Shown here: in pieces, positions 17,066 through 27,325 of the stretch
How positions within the stretch are numbered: the first letter of the stretch is position 1
Layout: each line of letters starts with the position of its first letter
NCBI RefSeq assembly: GCF_037949285.1
Contig: NZ_CP149926.1
Location: 2,583,501 to 2,647,500, forward strand
Origin: Thioclava sp. GXIMD4216
Lineage (GTDB): Bacteria > Pseudomonadota > Alphaproteobacteria > Rhodobacterales > Rhodobacteraceae
DNA: 64,000 nt
Direction: 5' to 3'
Made by a program: the position numbers and the translations under genes
Notes under the pieces: generated by a model
Told to the model about the DNA's origin: nothing
Database searches by the model: none
The model's input: only the letters and a program-made list of their open reading frames with translations

Positions 17066-17820
17066 TCGGCACTCTAAGCAACATATTCCGCCATCCGATC
17101 AAATCGATCGGGGCGGAAGCCATCAGCAGCGCGTCCCTCACCGAGGGGCGCGCTCTGCCTTTGGACAGGGTCTGGGGCGTGCTGCATGAAGGCTCAAAGA
17201 TCGAGGCCCATGCGGGCCGGACGGATTGGGCGCGGAAGATGAACTTTCTCGTCGGGGTTTCCGCTCCCGATCTGATGGCCGTCACACATGAGACCCTTGA
17301 AAACCAGTTCTGCCTGCGCCATCCGGCAAAGCCAGAGATATGTTTCAATCCGGAAACACCCGAAGGACAGGCCGCGTTTCTGGCGTGGATCTCCGATCTC
17401 TGGCCCGAGCACCGTCCCCGCCCGACCGTTCTGGCCAAGGCCAAAGACCAGCCGCTGACCGACCAGAGCACGCCCGTGCTCTCGCTGATCGGGACCGCGT
17501 CGCTCAGGGAGGTCTCGGAGGCCTGTGGCTGCGATCTGGATATGCGTCGTTTCCGCGCCAATCTCTGGGTGTCGGACTGGGCCCCGATGTATGAGCAAAC
17601 CCTGATCGGCCAACGGCTGCGCATGGGCGAAGCAGAGCTGGAAGTGGTCGAGCCTGTGGGCCGCTGCCGTGCCCCCGACGGCAATCCTGCAACCGGAGAA
17701 CGCGACCAGGATCTTCTCAAACTGCTCAAAGACCAGTATGGGCATACCAATCTAGGGGTTTTCGTGCGTGTCACGAAATCCGGTGAAATCGCGACCGGCA
17801 GCACAATCGAGGTGATCTGA
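17062..17820 (+). CDS. MOSC-domain protein
   Basis: The protein has 252 residues. The N-terminal beta-barrel segment (NIFRHPIKSIGAEAISSASL) and the C-terminal MOSC fold are recognisable. A conserved cysteine lies in EPVGRCRAPDGNPATGERD, where MOSC proteins coordinate molybdenum cofactor or sulfur. MOSC proteins are sulfur-carrier or Moco-dependent oxidoreductase domains; the precise reaction is unknown. It starts inside the yidC stop and ends one base into the engB start, so yidC, this gene and engB are translationally coupled. Confidence 0.88.
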   Translation: MIGTLSNIFRHPIKSIGAEAISSASLTEGRALPLDRVWGVLHEGSKIEAHAGRTDWARKMNFLVGVSAPDLMAVTHETLENQFCLRHPAKPEICFNPETPEGQAAFLAWISDLWPEHRPRPTVLAKAKDQPLTDQSTPVLSLIGTASLREVSEACGCDLDMRRFRANLWVSDWAPMYEQTLIGQRLRMGEAELEVVEPVGRCRAPDGNPATGERDQDLLKLLKDQYGHTNLGVFVRVTKSGEIATGSTIEVI

Positions 17821-18470
17821 TGCAAATCCAATTCAAGGAAGCCCCCGCCCCCGAGCAATTCGCGGCCGAGCGTGGCCGGTTGATGTTTGCCGCCCCCGTC
17901 GAGTTTCTCAAGGGCGTTGTGGCAATGTCGGGCATGCCACCTGCCGACCGGATCGAGGTCTGTTTTGCAGGGCGTTCCAACGTCGGGAAATCGTCTTTGA
18001 TCAACGCGCTAACGGGTCGTAAGAACCTTGCGCGCGCCTCGAACACGCCGGGCCGGACGCAAGAAATCAACTTCTTCACCACGCAGGACGGCCCCTATCT
18101 GGTCGACCTTCCCGGCTATGGGTTCGCGCAAGCGCCGGTGCCGGTCGTGAAGAAATGGCAAGAGCTGCTGCGCGCCTATCTGGCGGGCCGCCCCACCCTG
18201 CGCCGCGTCTTCGTGCTGATCGATTCGCGTCATGGGGTGAAAGCGGTGGATGAAGAGATCCTGACGCTTCTGGATAGATCCGCCGTCACCTTCCAAGTGG
18301 TGCTGACCAAGGCCGATAAGATCAACGCCAAAGATCATGAGGCCCTGTTCCAACAGGTGTCGGGCGCTTTGGCCAAACATCCGGCGGCTCACCCCGAGAT
18401 CATCCTGACATCGTCTGACAAAGGCGTGGGCATCGAGACCCTGCGCGCGATCATCGCAGGTCTAGATTAA
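17820..18470 (+). CDS. engB: Ribosome biogenesis GTPase EngB/YihA
   Basis: The protein has 216 residues. The G1 motif GRSNVGKSSLINALTG, the G2/G3 region TPGRTQEINFF and DLPGYGFA, G4 in TKADK and a G5-like TSSDKG are all present. EngB is a TrmE-Era-like GTPase needed for large-subunit assembly and cell division. Its start overlaps the MOSC stop (TGATG). Its 3' end overlaps the 3' end of the convergent photolyase gene by four bases. Confidence 0.95.
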   Translation: MQIQFKEAPAPEQFAAERGRLMFAAPVEFLKGVVAMSGMPPADRIEVCFAGRSNVGKSSLINALTGRKNLARASNTPGRTQEINFFTTQDGPYLVDLPGYGFAQAPVPVVKKWQELLRAYLAGRPTLRRVFVLIDSRHGVKAVDEEILTLLDRSAVTFQVVLTKADKINAKDHEALFQQVSGALAKHPAAHPEIILTSSDKGVGIETLRAIIAGLD

Positions 18471-19999
18471 AACGCGTCCTGCGCGATCTTGTTCAGCATG
18501 ACTTCCGCCTGCCCGAGGATCGTTTCACGATCTTCGGGCTTTCGTTTGTCCCATGATCGATAAATGACAGCCATACGGGGGTTATTGGCAAATTTCTCTC
18601 GGTTTCTGTCGAGAAAGTGCCAATAGAGCAGATTGAACGGGCAAGCCCCCTCGCCCGTTTTTGCCTTCACCGAATAGGCGCAAGACCCGCAATAATCCGA
18701 CATCCGGTCGACATAGGCGCCCGAGGATACATAGGGTTTGGAGGCAATCACGCCGCCATCGGCAAACTGGCTCATGCCTGCGGTATTGGGCGCCTCGACC
18801 CATTCGAACGCATCGATATAGACCGCCAGATACCATTCCTGCACCTGCGCGGGGTCCACCCCTGCCAGAAGCGCGAAATTTCCGGTGACCATAAGCCGCT
18901 GGATATGATGGGCATAGGCCAGATCGCGGGTCTGGGCCACGGCATGGGACAGGCAGTTCATCTTGGTTTCGCCGCCCCAATAGGCCCAAGGCAGCTTGCG
19001 GTGCTGGTCCAGATGGTTGCGCGAGGTATAATCGGGCCCCTCATGGAAATAAATGCCCCGCACATATTCGCGCCAGCCGATGATCTGCCGGATGAAGCCT
19101 TCCGCCGAATTGAGAGGCACTTTGCCGCCCGCATAGGCGCGCGCCGCTGCCTGACAGACCTCCAGCACCCCCAACAGCCCGAGGTTCATATAGGGCGACA
19201 GAAGCGAGTGATACAGCAGCGGGTCATCTTCAAGCATCGCATCCTGATAGGTCCCGAAATCCGCCAGATTATGCGCGATGAAATGATCCAGCGCCTCAAG
19301 CGCCCCTGCCCGATCCACCGCCCAGTTGAACCCTTCCAGCCGGCCGAAGTTATCCGCAAACTCCCGCGCCACCAGATCAAGCACCTCCTGCGTGGTCTTA
19401 TCGGGGGCAAACTGCGGCGCCTTCACCCGGAACAGATCGGCCTGTGCGGGCTTGCGGTTCTCGGCGTCGTAATTCCACTTGCCGCCCTCGGGGGCATCGC
19501 CTTCCATCAAGAGGCCCGTCTTGCGGCGCATCTCGCGGTAGAAATACTCCATCCGCAGGGACTTGCGACCCTTGGCCCATTCGGCAAACTCGGCTTCGGA
19601 ACAGAGGAAGCGGTCATCGGGCAGCTGCACCACAGGGATCGGGCCATCCTCCAGCGCCTGCCGCAAACGCCATTCTCCGGGCGCAATCGTCACCGCCGAT
19701 TTCGCGCCAAACTCGTCGGCGCGGCGCAGAAGCTCGCCCGTGATCGAGCCGGAATTGCCCGCATCCTCCAGCGCCGTATAGGCGACCTGCCAGCCCTCCG
19801 CCCGCAGGGTTTCGGCAAAATGGCGCATGGCAGAAAAGACCAGCGCGATCTTCTGTTTGTGGTGGCCGACATAATCGGTCTCGGCGCGGACCTCGGCCAT
19901 CACGACAACATCGCGCGCCTTGTCGGCGGCACGCAAGGCCGCGCCCTCAAGCGTCAACTGGTCCCCCAGCACCAGAACCAGACGCGGGTTATTCTTCAT
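18467..19999 (-). CDS. Iron-sulfur photolyase/cryptochrome, PhrB/CryB type
   Basis: The protein has 510 residues. The N-terminal alpha/beta domain starts LVLVLGDQLTLEG and contains YVGHHKQKIALVFSAMRHF, and the C-terminal half is the FAD-binding helical domain. Four cysteines fit the 4Fe-4S ligands of bacterial (6-4) photolyases: one in KMNCLSHAVAQT, then CGSC with 12 residues to the Cys in GEGACPFNLLYW, the same C-x2-C-x12-C spacing as in PhrB. This group, which includes Rhodobacter CryB, repairs (6-4) photoproducts in blue light and also affects gene regulation. It starts inside the end of the upstream SDR gene and converges on engB. Confidence 0.92.
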   Translation of the reverse strand: MKNNPRLVLVLGDQLTLEGAALRAADKARDVVVMAEVRAETDYVGHHKQKIALVFSAMRHFAETLRAEGWQVAYTALEDAGNSGSITGELLRRADEFGAKSAVTIAPGEWRLRQALEDGPIPVVQLPDDRFLCSEAEFAEWAKGRKSLRMEYFYREMRRKTGLLMEGDAPEGGKWNYDAENRKPAQADLFRVKAPQFAPDKTTQEVLDLVAREFADNFGRLEGFNWAVDRAGALEALDHFIAHNLADFGTYQDAMLEDDPLLYHSLLSPYMNLGLLGVLEVCQAAARAYAGGKVPLNSAEGFIRQIIGWREYVRGIYFHEGPDYTSRNHLDQHRKLPWAYWGGETKMNCLSHAVAQTRDLAYAHHIQRLMVTGNFALLAGVDPAQVQEWYLAVYIDAFEWVEAPNTAGMSQFADGGVIASKPYVSSGAYVDRMSDYCGSCAYSVKAKTGEGACPFNLLYWHFLDRNREKFANNPRMAVIYRSWDKRKPEDRETILGQAEVMLNKIAQDAF

Positions 20000-20693
20000 A
20001 GATCATCCGACGCGTCATACCACCATCGACCGGCAGAACCTGCCCTGTCACAAACCCCGCCCCTGCCAGATAGAGCACCGCCTCGGCGATATCGTCGGGC
20101 GTGCCCACACGGCCCGCCGGATGCTGCAGATGATCGCGCGCGGACAGAGGCTCGCCCACCGTATCGATCCAGCCCGGTGCGATGGCATTCACCCGCACAT
20201 CCGGCCCCATGCCGACCGCCAGCGCATGGGTCAGCGCCACAACGCCCCCTTTGGCGGCAGCATAACCATAGGTCTGCGGCTGCGACTGGATGGCACGGGT
20301 GGAGGCCATATTCACCACAGCCCCCCGCGCCGCGCGCAAGGCGGGCGCACATTCGCGCACCATCAGGAAGGTGCCTGTCAGATGCGGTTCGATCCAGTGA
20401 TCCCAATCGGCCAGCGTCATAGTTTCGATCGGGCCGGAAAACGGATCGGCGGGACCACCATTATTCACCAGCAGATCCAGCCGGTCGAACCCCGCCTGCT
20501 CCACCGCCGATTTCACCGACGCCTCATCGGCCAGATCGCAGGCAAAATCCCACAGCGCCATCTCATGTGGCAAGGTCGCAAGCGCGGCCTCGTCGATATC
20601 CAGCGCCGCAACCTGCCACCCCTCCTTGACCAGACGCAGCGCAATCGCCCGTCCGATCCCCGAGGCCGCCCCTGTCACGATCGCCGTCTTCAT
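19989..20693 (-). CDS. Short-chain dehydrogenase/reductase
   Basis: The protein has 234 residues with a Rossmann nucleotide motif TGAASGIGRAIA at residues 7-18, the NNGG motif in LLVNNGGPADPF, and the catalytic pair Tyr/Lys in YGYAAAKGG with upstream Ser in MASTRAIQ. The C-terminal VDGGM motif is typical of classical SDRs. It uses NAD(P)H to reduce or oxidise a carbonyl/hydroxyl group; the substrate is unknown. It lies between a second SDR (four-base gap) and the photolyase gene (overlap), in one operon. Confidence 0.88.
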   Translation of the reverse strand: MKTAIVTGAASGIGRAIALRLVKEGWQVAALDIDEAALATLPHEMALWDFACDLADEASVKSAVEQAGFDRLDLLVNNGGPADPFSGPIETMTLADWDHWIEPHLTGTFLMVRECAPALRAARGAVVNMASTRAIQSQPQTYGYAAAKGGVVALTHALAVGMGPDVRVNAIAPGWIDTVGEPLSARDHLQHPAGRVGTPDDIAEAVLYLAGAGFVTGQVLPVDGGMTRRMIYEE

Positions 20694-20697
20694 ATGT

Positions 20698-21342
20698 TCA
20701 CCACTCTACTGATTTGCCGGAATAATCCCAGAAACCACCGCTTTGTTCCGGCGTCAAACCCTGAAGCACCGAAAGCAGCCGTTCTGCCGCCTCATCCGGC
20801 GAAACCTTATCCATCGTGTAATTGCTGGTGAAGGCCGTGGCGACCGTACCGGGATGCAGCGCCGCCACCACGAGTTCGGGAAATTTGCGCCGCAATTCGA
20901 TAGAGGCCGTGCGCACAAGCTGGTTAAGCGCCGCTTTGGAGGCACGATAGGAATACCACCCGCCCAGATAGTTATCGCCAATCGAGCCGACCCGCGCCGA
21001 CAGGACTGCCAGATGGGCGCGACTGTCTTTCGGCAAGAGGCGGGTGACATGTTTCATCACCAAGGCAGGCCCCATCGCATTCACCGCGAAAAGGCGCATC
21101 ATCTCGTCGGCTTTCAGCGTCGCAAGCGACTTTTCCGGTGTGCCCAGAATGCCCGACGCGATGACCACCATATCGAACGTGCCATCCAGCCCCGATATGA
21201 CCGCCTCGATCTTGGCCTCTTCCGAGATGTCGAAACCGTCACGGGCGCGCGAAAGGCCCAAGACCTCGTGCCCGCCCCGCTCCAGACGGTCCCGCAGGGC
21301 CTCGCCTATCCCGCCCGTATCGCCGATGATCAATGCGCGCAT
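20698..21342 (-). CDS. Short-chain dehydrogenase, CsgA-like
   Basis: The protein has 214 residues. It has a short N-terminal Rossmann motif IIGDTGGIGEALRDRL, the active-site YSYRASKAALNQLVRTAS and the PGTVATAF substrate-loop segment seen in the C-factor/CsgA-like SDR group. The function is probably NAD(P)-dependent reduction of a small carbonyl. It is the first gene of the SDR-SDR-photolyase operon and lies head-to-head with the leuA region. Confidence 0.85.
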   Translation of the reverse strand: MRALIIGDTGGIGEALRDRLERGGHEVLGLSRARDGFDISEEAKIEAVISGLDGTFDMVVIASGILGTPEKSLATLKADEMMRLFAVNAMGPALVMKHVTRLLPKDSRAHLAVLSARVGSIGDNYLGGWYSYRASKAALNQLVRTASIELRRKFPELVVAALHPGTVATAFTSNYTMDKVSPDEAAERLLSVLQGLTPEQSGGFWDYSGKSVEW

Positions 21343-21693
21343 CGCTGCCCCCTACTGCTCCCTACCTGAAATTGCCGCAGTGCAGCATGAATTCAACCCT
21401 AAAAAAAGGACCGATACGGCCATTTTTCGCTTTTCAATACGGATCTGATGCCTATAGTCCAGCCCATGATGACATGCAGCGCAAATACTCTCACCTCGCA
21501 GGTCGCCCAAGGGCGTGGCCCGACGGTTGGTGCCGGCGCGCTGCGCGGCCTTCTCCTTCTTCTTACGCGCCTCTGAGCGTGCCCTTGGGCGCGACCGCTC
21601 GGAGGTAGCCAGCGCCCAAGCCACCCGATGCCCAAGCGGATTGCTGGCCATCGGGGTCCAATCGCGTTAAGAGCCGTTTACGAGGAGACAACC
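21343..21693. other. Divergent gap before leuA, no gene supported
   Basis: The region contains the promoters of the minus-strand SDR operon and of leuA. A 99-codon minus-strand frame at 21352-21651 reads Arg/Lys/Ala-rich, then GESICAACHHGLDYRHQIR; it has a plausible look but no good start or family, so I do not call it. A leader-peptide attenuator for leuA was looked for and not found. Confidence 0.4.
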
Positions 21694-23265
21694 ATGGCTG
21701 CGAACATGACCGATAATTCCCAAGTTCTGATCTTTGACACCACCCTGCGCGACGGCGAGCAATCGCCGGGTGCGACGATGAGCCATAACGAAAAGCTCGA
21801 AATCGCCGGTTTGCTCGATGAAATGGGCGTGGATATTATCGAGGCAGGCTTCCCGATCGCGTCCGAAGGCGATTTCGCCGCTGTCAGCGACATTGCGAAA
21901 AACGCCAAGAATTCGGTGATCTGTGGCCTCAGCCGCGCCAATTACAAGGATATCGACCGCTGCTGGGAGGCCGTGAAACACGCCGCCCGCCCCCGTATCC
22001 ATACCTTCATCGGCACCTCGCCCAGCCACCGCGAGATCACCAAGCTGAACCAGGACGAGATGGTCGAGCGCATCTTCGAGACCGTCACCCATGCCCGCAA
22101 CCTCTGCGAGGACGTGCAATGGTCGGCGATGGATGCGATCCGCACCGAGCGGGACTATCTCTGCCGCGTGGTCGAAACCGCGATCAAGGCGGGCGCCACC
22201 ACGATCAACATCCCCGATACCGTGGGCTACACCCTGCCCGACGAATCGGCAGAGATCATCCGCATGCTCTTGGAAAAGGTTCCGGGCGCGTCGGATGTGA
22301 TCTTTGCGACCCATTGCCACAATGACCTCGGCATGGCGACGGCGAACAGCTTGGCCGCTGTCTCGGCAGGGGCCCGCCAGATCGAATGTACGATCAACGG
22401 CTTGGGCGAACGTGCGGGCAATACCGCGCTGGAAGAGGTCGTCATGGCGCTGCGCGTCCGCCGCGACCTGATGCCCTATCAGACCAAGATCGACACCACC
22501 AAGATCATGAACCTCTCGCGTCGTGTGAGTCAGGTTTCGGGCTTTGCGGTGCAGTTCAACAAGGCGATCGTCGGCAAGAACGCCTTCTTGCATGAATCGG
22601 GCATCCACCAGGATGGCGTGCTGAAAAACGTCGAGACCTTCGAGATCATGAAGCCCGCCGATATCGGCATCACCGAAACCAATATCGCGATGGGCAAGCA
22701 TTCGGGCCGTGCCGCGCTGCGCTCGAAGCTGAAGGAACTGGGTTACGATCTGGCCGATAACCAGTTGCAGGACGTTTTCGTGCGCTTCAAGGCTTTGGCC
22801 GACCGCAAGAAAGAGGTCTATGACGAGGATCTGATCGCGCTGATGACCGATAGCGCCGCCAATACCGGCGAAGACCATCTGCAAGTGAAGAAACTGCGCG
22901 TGATCTGCGGGTCGGACGGCCAAGAGGCCGATCTGGTGATGACCGTGAATGGCGTTGAGAAAACCGCGCATTGCCAAGGCGACGGCCCCGTAGATGCCTG
23001 CTTCAACGCGGTCAAGCAGATCTTCCCGCATGGCGCGCGCCTGAAGCTCTATCAGGTGCAGGCCGTAACCGATGGCACCGATGCACAGGCCACCGTTTCG
23101 GTGCGTCTCGAAGAGGATGGCCGCATCGTGACCGGCTCGGCCGCCGATACCGACACCATTCTGGCCTCGGTCAAAGCCTATGTCGGCGCGCTCAACCGTC
23201 TGATCGTGCGCCGCACCAAGACAGCACCGGATGCCGATATGAAAACAGTGTCGTTCAAAGAGTGA
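21694..23265 (+). CDS. leuA: 2-isopropylmalate synthase
   Basis: The protein has 523 residues. I chose ATG 21694 because GAGGAG lies six bases upstream. It starts MAANMTDNSQ and has the HMGL-like signature DTTLRDGEQSPGATMS. The metal-binding HCHNDLGMATAN, the catalytic segment FLHESGIHQDG and the C-terminal leucine-binding LeuA dimer domain (about 385-515) follow. It condenses acetyl-CoA and 2-ketoisovalerate, the first leucine-specific step. The full-length regulatory domain suggests feedback inhibition by leucine. A hairpin terminator follows 26 bases after the stop. Confidence 0.96.
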   Translation: MAANMTDNSQVLIFDTTLRDGEQSPGATMSHNEKLEIAGLLDEMGVDIIEAGFPIASEGDFAAVSDIAKNAKNSVICGLSRANYKDIDRCWEAVKHAARPRIHTFIGTSPSHREITKLNQDEMVERIFETVTHARNLCEDVQWSAMDAIRTERDYLCRVVETAIKAGATTINIPDTVGYTLPDESAEIIRMLLEKVPGASDVIFATHCHNDLGMATANSLAAVSAGARQIECTINGLGERAGNTALEEVVMALRVRRDLMPYQTKIDTTKIMNLSRRVSQVSGFAVQFNKAIVGKNAFLHESGIHQDGVLKNVETFEIMKPADIGITETNIAMGKHSGRAALRSKLKELGYDLADNQLQDVFVRFKALADRKKEVYDEDLIALMTDSAANTGEDHLQVKKLRVICGSDGQEADLVMTVNGVEKTAHCQGDGPVDACFNAVKQIFPHGARLKLYQVQAVTDGTDAQATVSVRLEEDGRIVTGSAADTDTILASVKAYVGALNRLIVRRTKTAPDADMKTVSFKE

Positions 23266-23290
23266 CCTGACCGATTACAACAACGGATGA

Positions 23291-23320
23291 CGGCGCGGAG
23301 CTTTCCGCGCCGTTTGTCTT
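23291..23320 (+). terminator. Intrinsic terminator after leuA
   Basis: A perfect 9-bp stem, cggcgcgga/tccgcgccg (23291-23299 with 23304-23312), with GCTT loop is followed by TTTGTCTT. It lies between convergent leuA and the acyltransferase gene. Confidence 0.8.
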
Positions 23321-23333
23321 GCGCCCTAGCCCT

Positions 23334-24332
23334 CTAAAGCACGGGCACCGCCCGATTGATCCGGCGCAACAGCGGCACAGAGGCCAGAGATAGCGCGATC
23401 ACCGCCACCCCCTTCGCCAGATAGGGCAGATCCGGCACGATCAGCGCCAGAATATCGATCCACAGCACATGCACCAGATAGATCCCCGTGGACCACGCGG
23501 AGGATACCTGCCCCCTTCCGCCCCAATTCCGGCTTTGCAGCGTCAGGAACAGGAACGGGATGAAGGCCGCGCTGGACAGGAAGATATCGAACGGACCAAC
23601 GGCATTGAACAAAAAGTCGTTTACCCCGACTTCCAGCACGAACAAGCCCGCGGCAGCCCAGAAAATCACGCGTTTTCTTGTCTTTCCCAATCGGGCCCAA
23701 GCGCCCGAAAAACGCGCTGTCACATCTCCCAATGCCATGAACGGAAACGCGAAAAACAGGAAGTTACGCGCCAGCGCCCCGTCTGCCGAAATGGGCAAGC
23801 TGCCAAAGGCGGGGCTTTGGTCCACCCGCTGCCCATATTGCAGCACCGCCCCCAGCGCCAAAATCGCCAAGGCCAGCGCCAGCAGCATACGGGCGGAAAG
23901 CCCCCGCACAAGAGACAGCATGACCGCGCTGATCAGGGCGGCCAACAGATACCAGAGCTGCCAGTAGCCCACCACAAGATTGGTGACGAAAAGCTGCATA
24001 TTGGCCTGCGGCAACCAGAACGGCATATAGACCAGCGTCCAGATCACATAAAGCCCCGCCATCCGGCGCAGCAATCCCGTGATCCCGCGTGCAACCTGCG
24101 TCTGGAAATAGAACCCCGTTACGAAGAAGAAAAAGGGCACACCCAGCCGTGCGAAATTATTCCCGATCAGGATATTCAGCGGGCGGGACAGGTCGGCAAA
24201 TATCCCCGTATGCAGGCAGACAATCGACAGTGCGAAAGCGATTTTCGCCCATTCAATCGCAGCGATACGTCCGGTGGTGGCGGTGGCGGGCCGGATCTGC
24301 GCGGTCCCTGTCCAGATCATGCTATTGGTCAT
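23334..24332 (-). CDS. Acyltransferase-3 family membrane protein
   Basis: The protein has 332 residues with about ten hydrophobic segments. The N-terminal region RIAAIEWAKIAFALSIVCLHT is the acyltransferase-3 pattern, with the conserved histidine of the family in VCLHTGIF. GVPFFFFVTGFYF and YWQLWYLLAALISAV are further typical helices. These proteins acylate sugars, polysaccharides or other cell-surface molecules. There is no polysaccharide cluster nearby, so the substrate cannot be inferred. It converges with leuA. Confidence 0.82.
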   Translation of the reverse strand: MTNSMIWTGTAQIRPATATTGRIAAIEWAKIAFALSIVCLHTGIFADLSRPLNILIGNNFARLGVPFFFFVTGFYFQTQVARGITGLLRRMAGLYVIWTLVYMPFWLPQANMQLFVTNLVVGYWQLWYLLAALISAVMLSLVRGLSARMLLALALAILALGAVLQYGQRVDQSPAFGSLPISADGALARNFLFFAFPFMALGDVTARFSGAWARLGKTRKRVIFWAAAGLFVLEVGVNDFLFNAVGPFDIFLSSAAFIPFLFLTLQSRNWGGRGQVSSAWSTGIYLVHVLWIDILALIVPDLPYLAKGVAVIALSLASVPLLRRINRAVPVL

Positions 24333-25655
<1,323 letters not shown>

Positions 25656-25685
25656 GGCTGCCTCGCGTGCGAATGTGATCATGGG

Positions 25686-25720
25686 CGGGCGTCTGCTGCG
25701 TTGAGCGGGGCGCCCGTTTT
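25686..25720 (+). terminator. Hairpin between mreB and mreC
   Basis: A short stem cgggcg/cgcccg with a 19-base loop is followed by TTTTCG. It sits about 30 bases after mreB and 65 bases before mreC and may terminate part of the mreB transcript, lowering expression of mreCD-mrdA-rodA. The long loop makes the call tentative. Confidence 0.4.
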
Positions 25721-25785
25721 CGTTATATACCTCGCCTGATCGGCATGAGATACGGCCAAGGCTCACCCAGCTTCCGGAGAAGGAC

Positions 25786-26712
25786 GTGGCAAGACACCGC
25801 GACGAAGAGGACTATCTCGGCCCGCTGCGCCGGATTGTCATTGCCATTCTCGCACTCGCCCTTGTGGCGACGGTCATTCTGTGGCGCGTGGATAACCCGC
25901 GTGTCGAGCGGCTGCGTTCGGCCTTCATCGACAGATACGTTCCGACCTTTGACTGGGCGATGGTGCCGGTGACCAAGTTTCTGGATATGGTCGAGGGCTT
26001 CCAGTCCTACGCACGGCTTTACGACCAGAATCAGGAACTGCGCCGCGAGTTGCAGCAGATGAAGGCGTGGAAAGAGGCCGCCGTCCAGCTCCGGCAGGAA
26101 AACGACAAGCTTCTGGCACAGAACAATGTCCGGCTTGATCCAAAGCTGACCTCGGTGTCGGGCGTGGTGCTGGCCGATAGCGGCTCGCCCTTCCGGCAGT
26201 CGGTGCTGCTGAATATCGGCTCGCGCGACGGGATCGTGGATGGCTGGGCGACGATGGATGGTCTGGGGCTTGTGGGGCGTATCTCGGGCGTCGGCAAGAC
26301 CACCTCGCGGGTGGTGCTGCTGACCGATTCCTCCTCGCGCATTCCGGTGACCTTGCAGCCTTCGGGCCAGAGAGCGATCATGTCGGGCGACAACTCGCCT
26401 TTCCCGCCGCTTGATTTCCTTGAACATCCCGACCGTATTCAGGCCGGTGACCGCGTGGTCAGCTCGGGCGATGGCGGTGTGTTCCCTGCCGGTCTGCTGG
26501 TCGGACAGGTTGTCGAGCGCAACGGTCGGCTGCGCGTCCGGCTGTCTGCCGATTACGAGCGCCTCGAATATCTCAAGGTGCTGCGGTCGCATCCGGCAGA
26601 GCAGCTGAAAGGCGTCGGGGCGCTGATCCCGCCCCCGATCGGCAAGATCGACAGCGAACAGCAGGCGCTGCCACCGGCCCCGCAGGCACAGAACGGGCAA
26701 AGCAATGGTTGA
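25786..26712 (+). CDS. mreC: Rod shape-determining protein MreC
   Basis: The protein has 308 residues and starts at GTG 25786 with GGAGAAGGA upstream. A single N-terminal transmembrane helix (VIAILALALVATVILW) is followed by a coiled coil (about 75-115, QNQELRRELQQMKAWKEA) and the two periplasmic beta-barrels with VLLNIGSRDGIVDGWA and VVSSGDGGVFPAGLLVG. MreC links MreB to PBP2 and RodA in the elongasome. Its end overlaps the mreD start by eight bases. Confidence 0.95.
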   Translation: MARHRDEEDYLGPLRRIVIAILALALVATVILWRVDNPRVERLRSAFIDRYVPTFDWAMVPVTKFLDMVEGFQSYARLYDQNQELRRELQQMKAWKEAAVQLRQENDKLLAQNNVRLDPKLTSVSGVVLADSGSPFRQSVLLNIGSRDGIVDGWATMDGLGLVGRISGVGKTTSRVVLLTDSSSRIPVTLQPSGQRAIMSGDNSPFPPLDFLEHPDRIQAGDRVVSSGDGGVFPAGLLVGQVVERNGRLRVRLSADYERLEYLKVLRSHPAEQLKGVGALIPPPIGKIDSEQQALPPAPQAQNGQSNG

Positions 26713-27244
26713 CCCGCTGACCTCGCGGATATGGATGCACCGATGCCTGTTTCTGGTGATCGCCTCGGCCATCATCTTCATCCGGCTGCTGCCCGTTTCG
26801 CCCACCTATCACGGCATTCCCGGCCCCGACCTGACCCTTGCCTTCGCTCTGGCATGGGTTCAGCGCCGCCCCGATTATGTGCCCGCCCTGCTGATCATCG
26901 CGGTGTTTTTCGTGCAGGATCTGGTGTTCTGGCGGGTGCCGGGGCTGTGGACCCTGATCGTGCTTCTGGCCACCGAATGGCTGCGCAAGCGCGAATTGCG
27001 CCTGCGCGAGATGCCCTTTGCCGTCGAAATCGCGATGACTGCGGTTATTCTTGTGGCGATGGTCTTGCTGGAACGTCTGGTCATGACCGTGTTGATGCTT
27101 GACCAACCGCCGCTCGGGCGTGTCCTGCTGCAGGCCCTGACCACGCTGATCGCCTATCCGGTCGTGATCGGACTGTCGCGGCTGGCCTTCGGGCTCAAGC
27201 GGGCGGTTCCGGGCGAGGTTGATGATCTGGGCCATAGTGTCTAG
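26705..27244 (+). CDS. mreD: Rod shape-determining protein MreD
   Basis: The protein has 179 residues with about five hydrophobic segments, including CLFLVIASAIIFIRLL and MTAVILVAMVLLERLVMTVLM, as in MreD. It is a polytopic inner-membrane elongasome component that supports MreC. The assignment rests on its length, topology and position overlapping mreC and preceding mrdA; MreD sequences are poorly conserved. Confidence 0.88.
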   Translation: MVDPLTSRIWMHRCLFLVIASAIIFIRLLPVSPTYHGIPGPDLTLAFALAWVQRRPDYVPALLIIAVFFVQDLVFWRVPGLWTLIVLLATEWLRKRELRLREMPFAVEIAMTAVILVAMVLLERLVMTVLMLDQPPLGRVLLQALTTLIAYPVVIGLSRLAFGLKRAVPGEVDDLGHSV

Positions 27245-27264
27245 CCCGCAAGGCCGCCTTCCCC

Positions 27265-27285
27265 CGGGCACGCGCCCCGTGCCCG
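27265..27285 (+). other. GC-rich hairpin between mreD and mrdA
   Basis: cgggcacg (27265-27272) pairs with cgtgcccg (27278-27285) around a five-base loop. No T-run follows, so it is not a classic terminator. It may stabilise or modulate the mreD-mrdA junction. Confidence 0.45.
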
Positions 27286-27325
27286 CACCGATATTCCTGT
27301 CAGGATTTTCTGAAAAGGACAGCGC

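Noticed and set aside
21352..21651. A 99-codon minus-strand frame with a GESICAACHHGLDYRHQIR segment upstream of leuA.
   Set aside because: There is no good ribosome binding site or known family; it may be chance openness in GC-rich sequence.
21343..21693. A leucine leader-peptide attenuator upstream of leuA.
   Set aside because: No short frame rich in Leu codons followed by alternative hairpins was seen.
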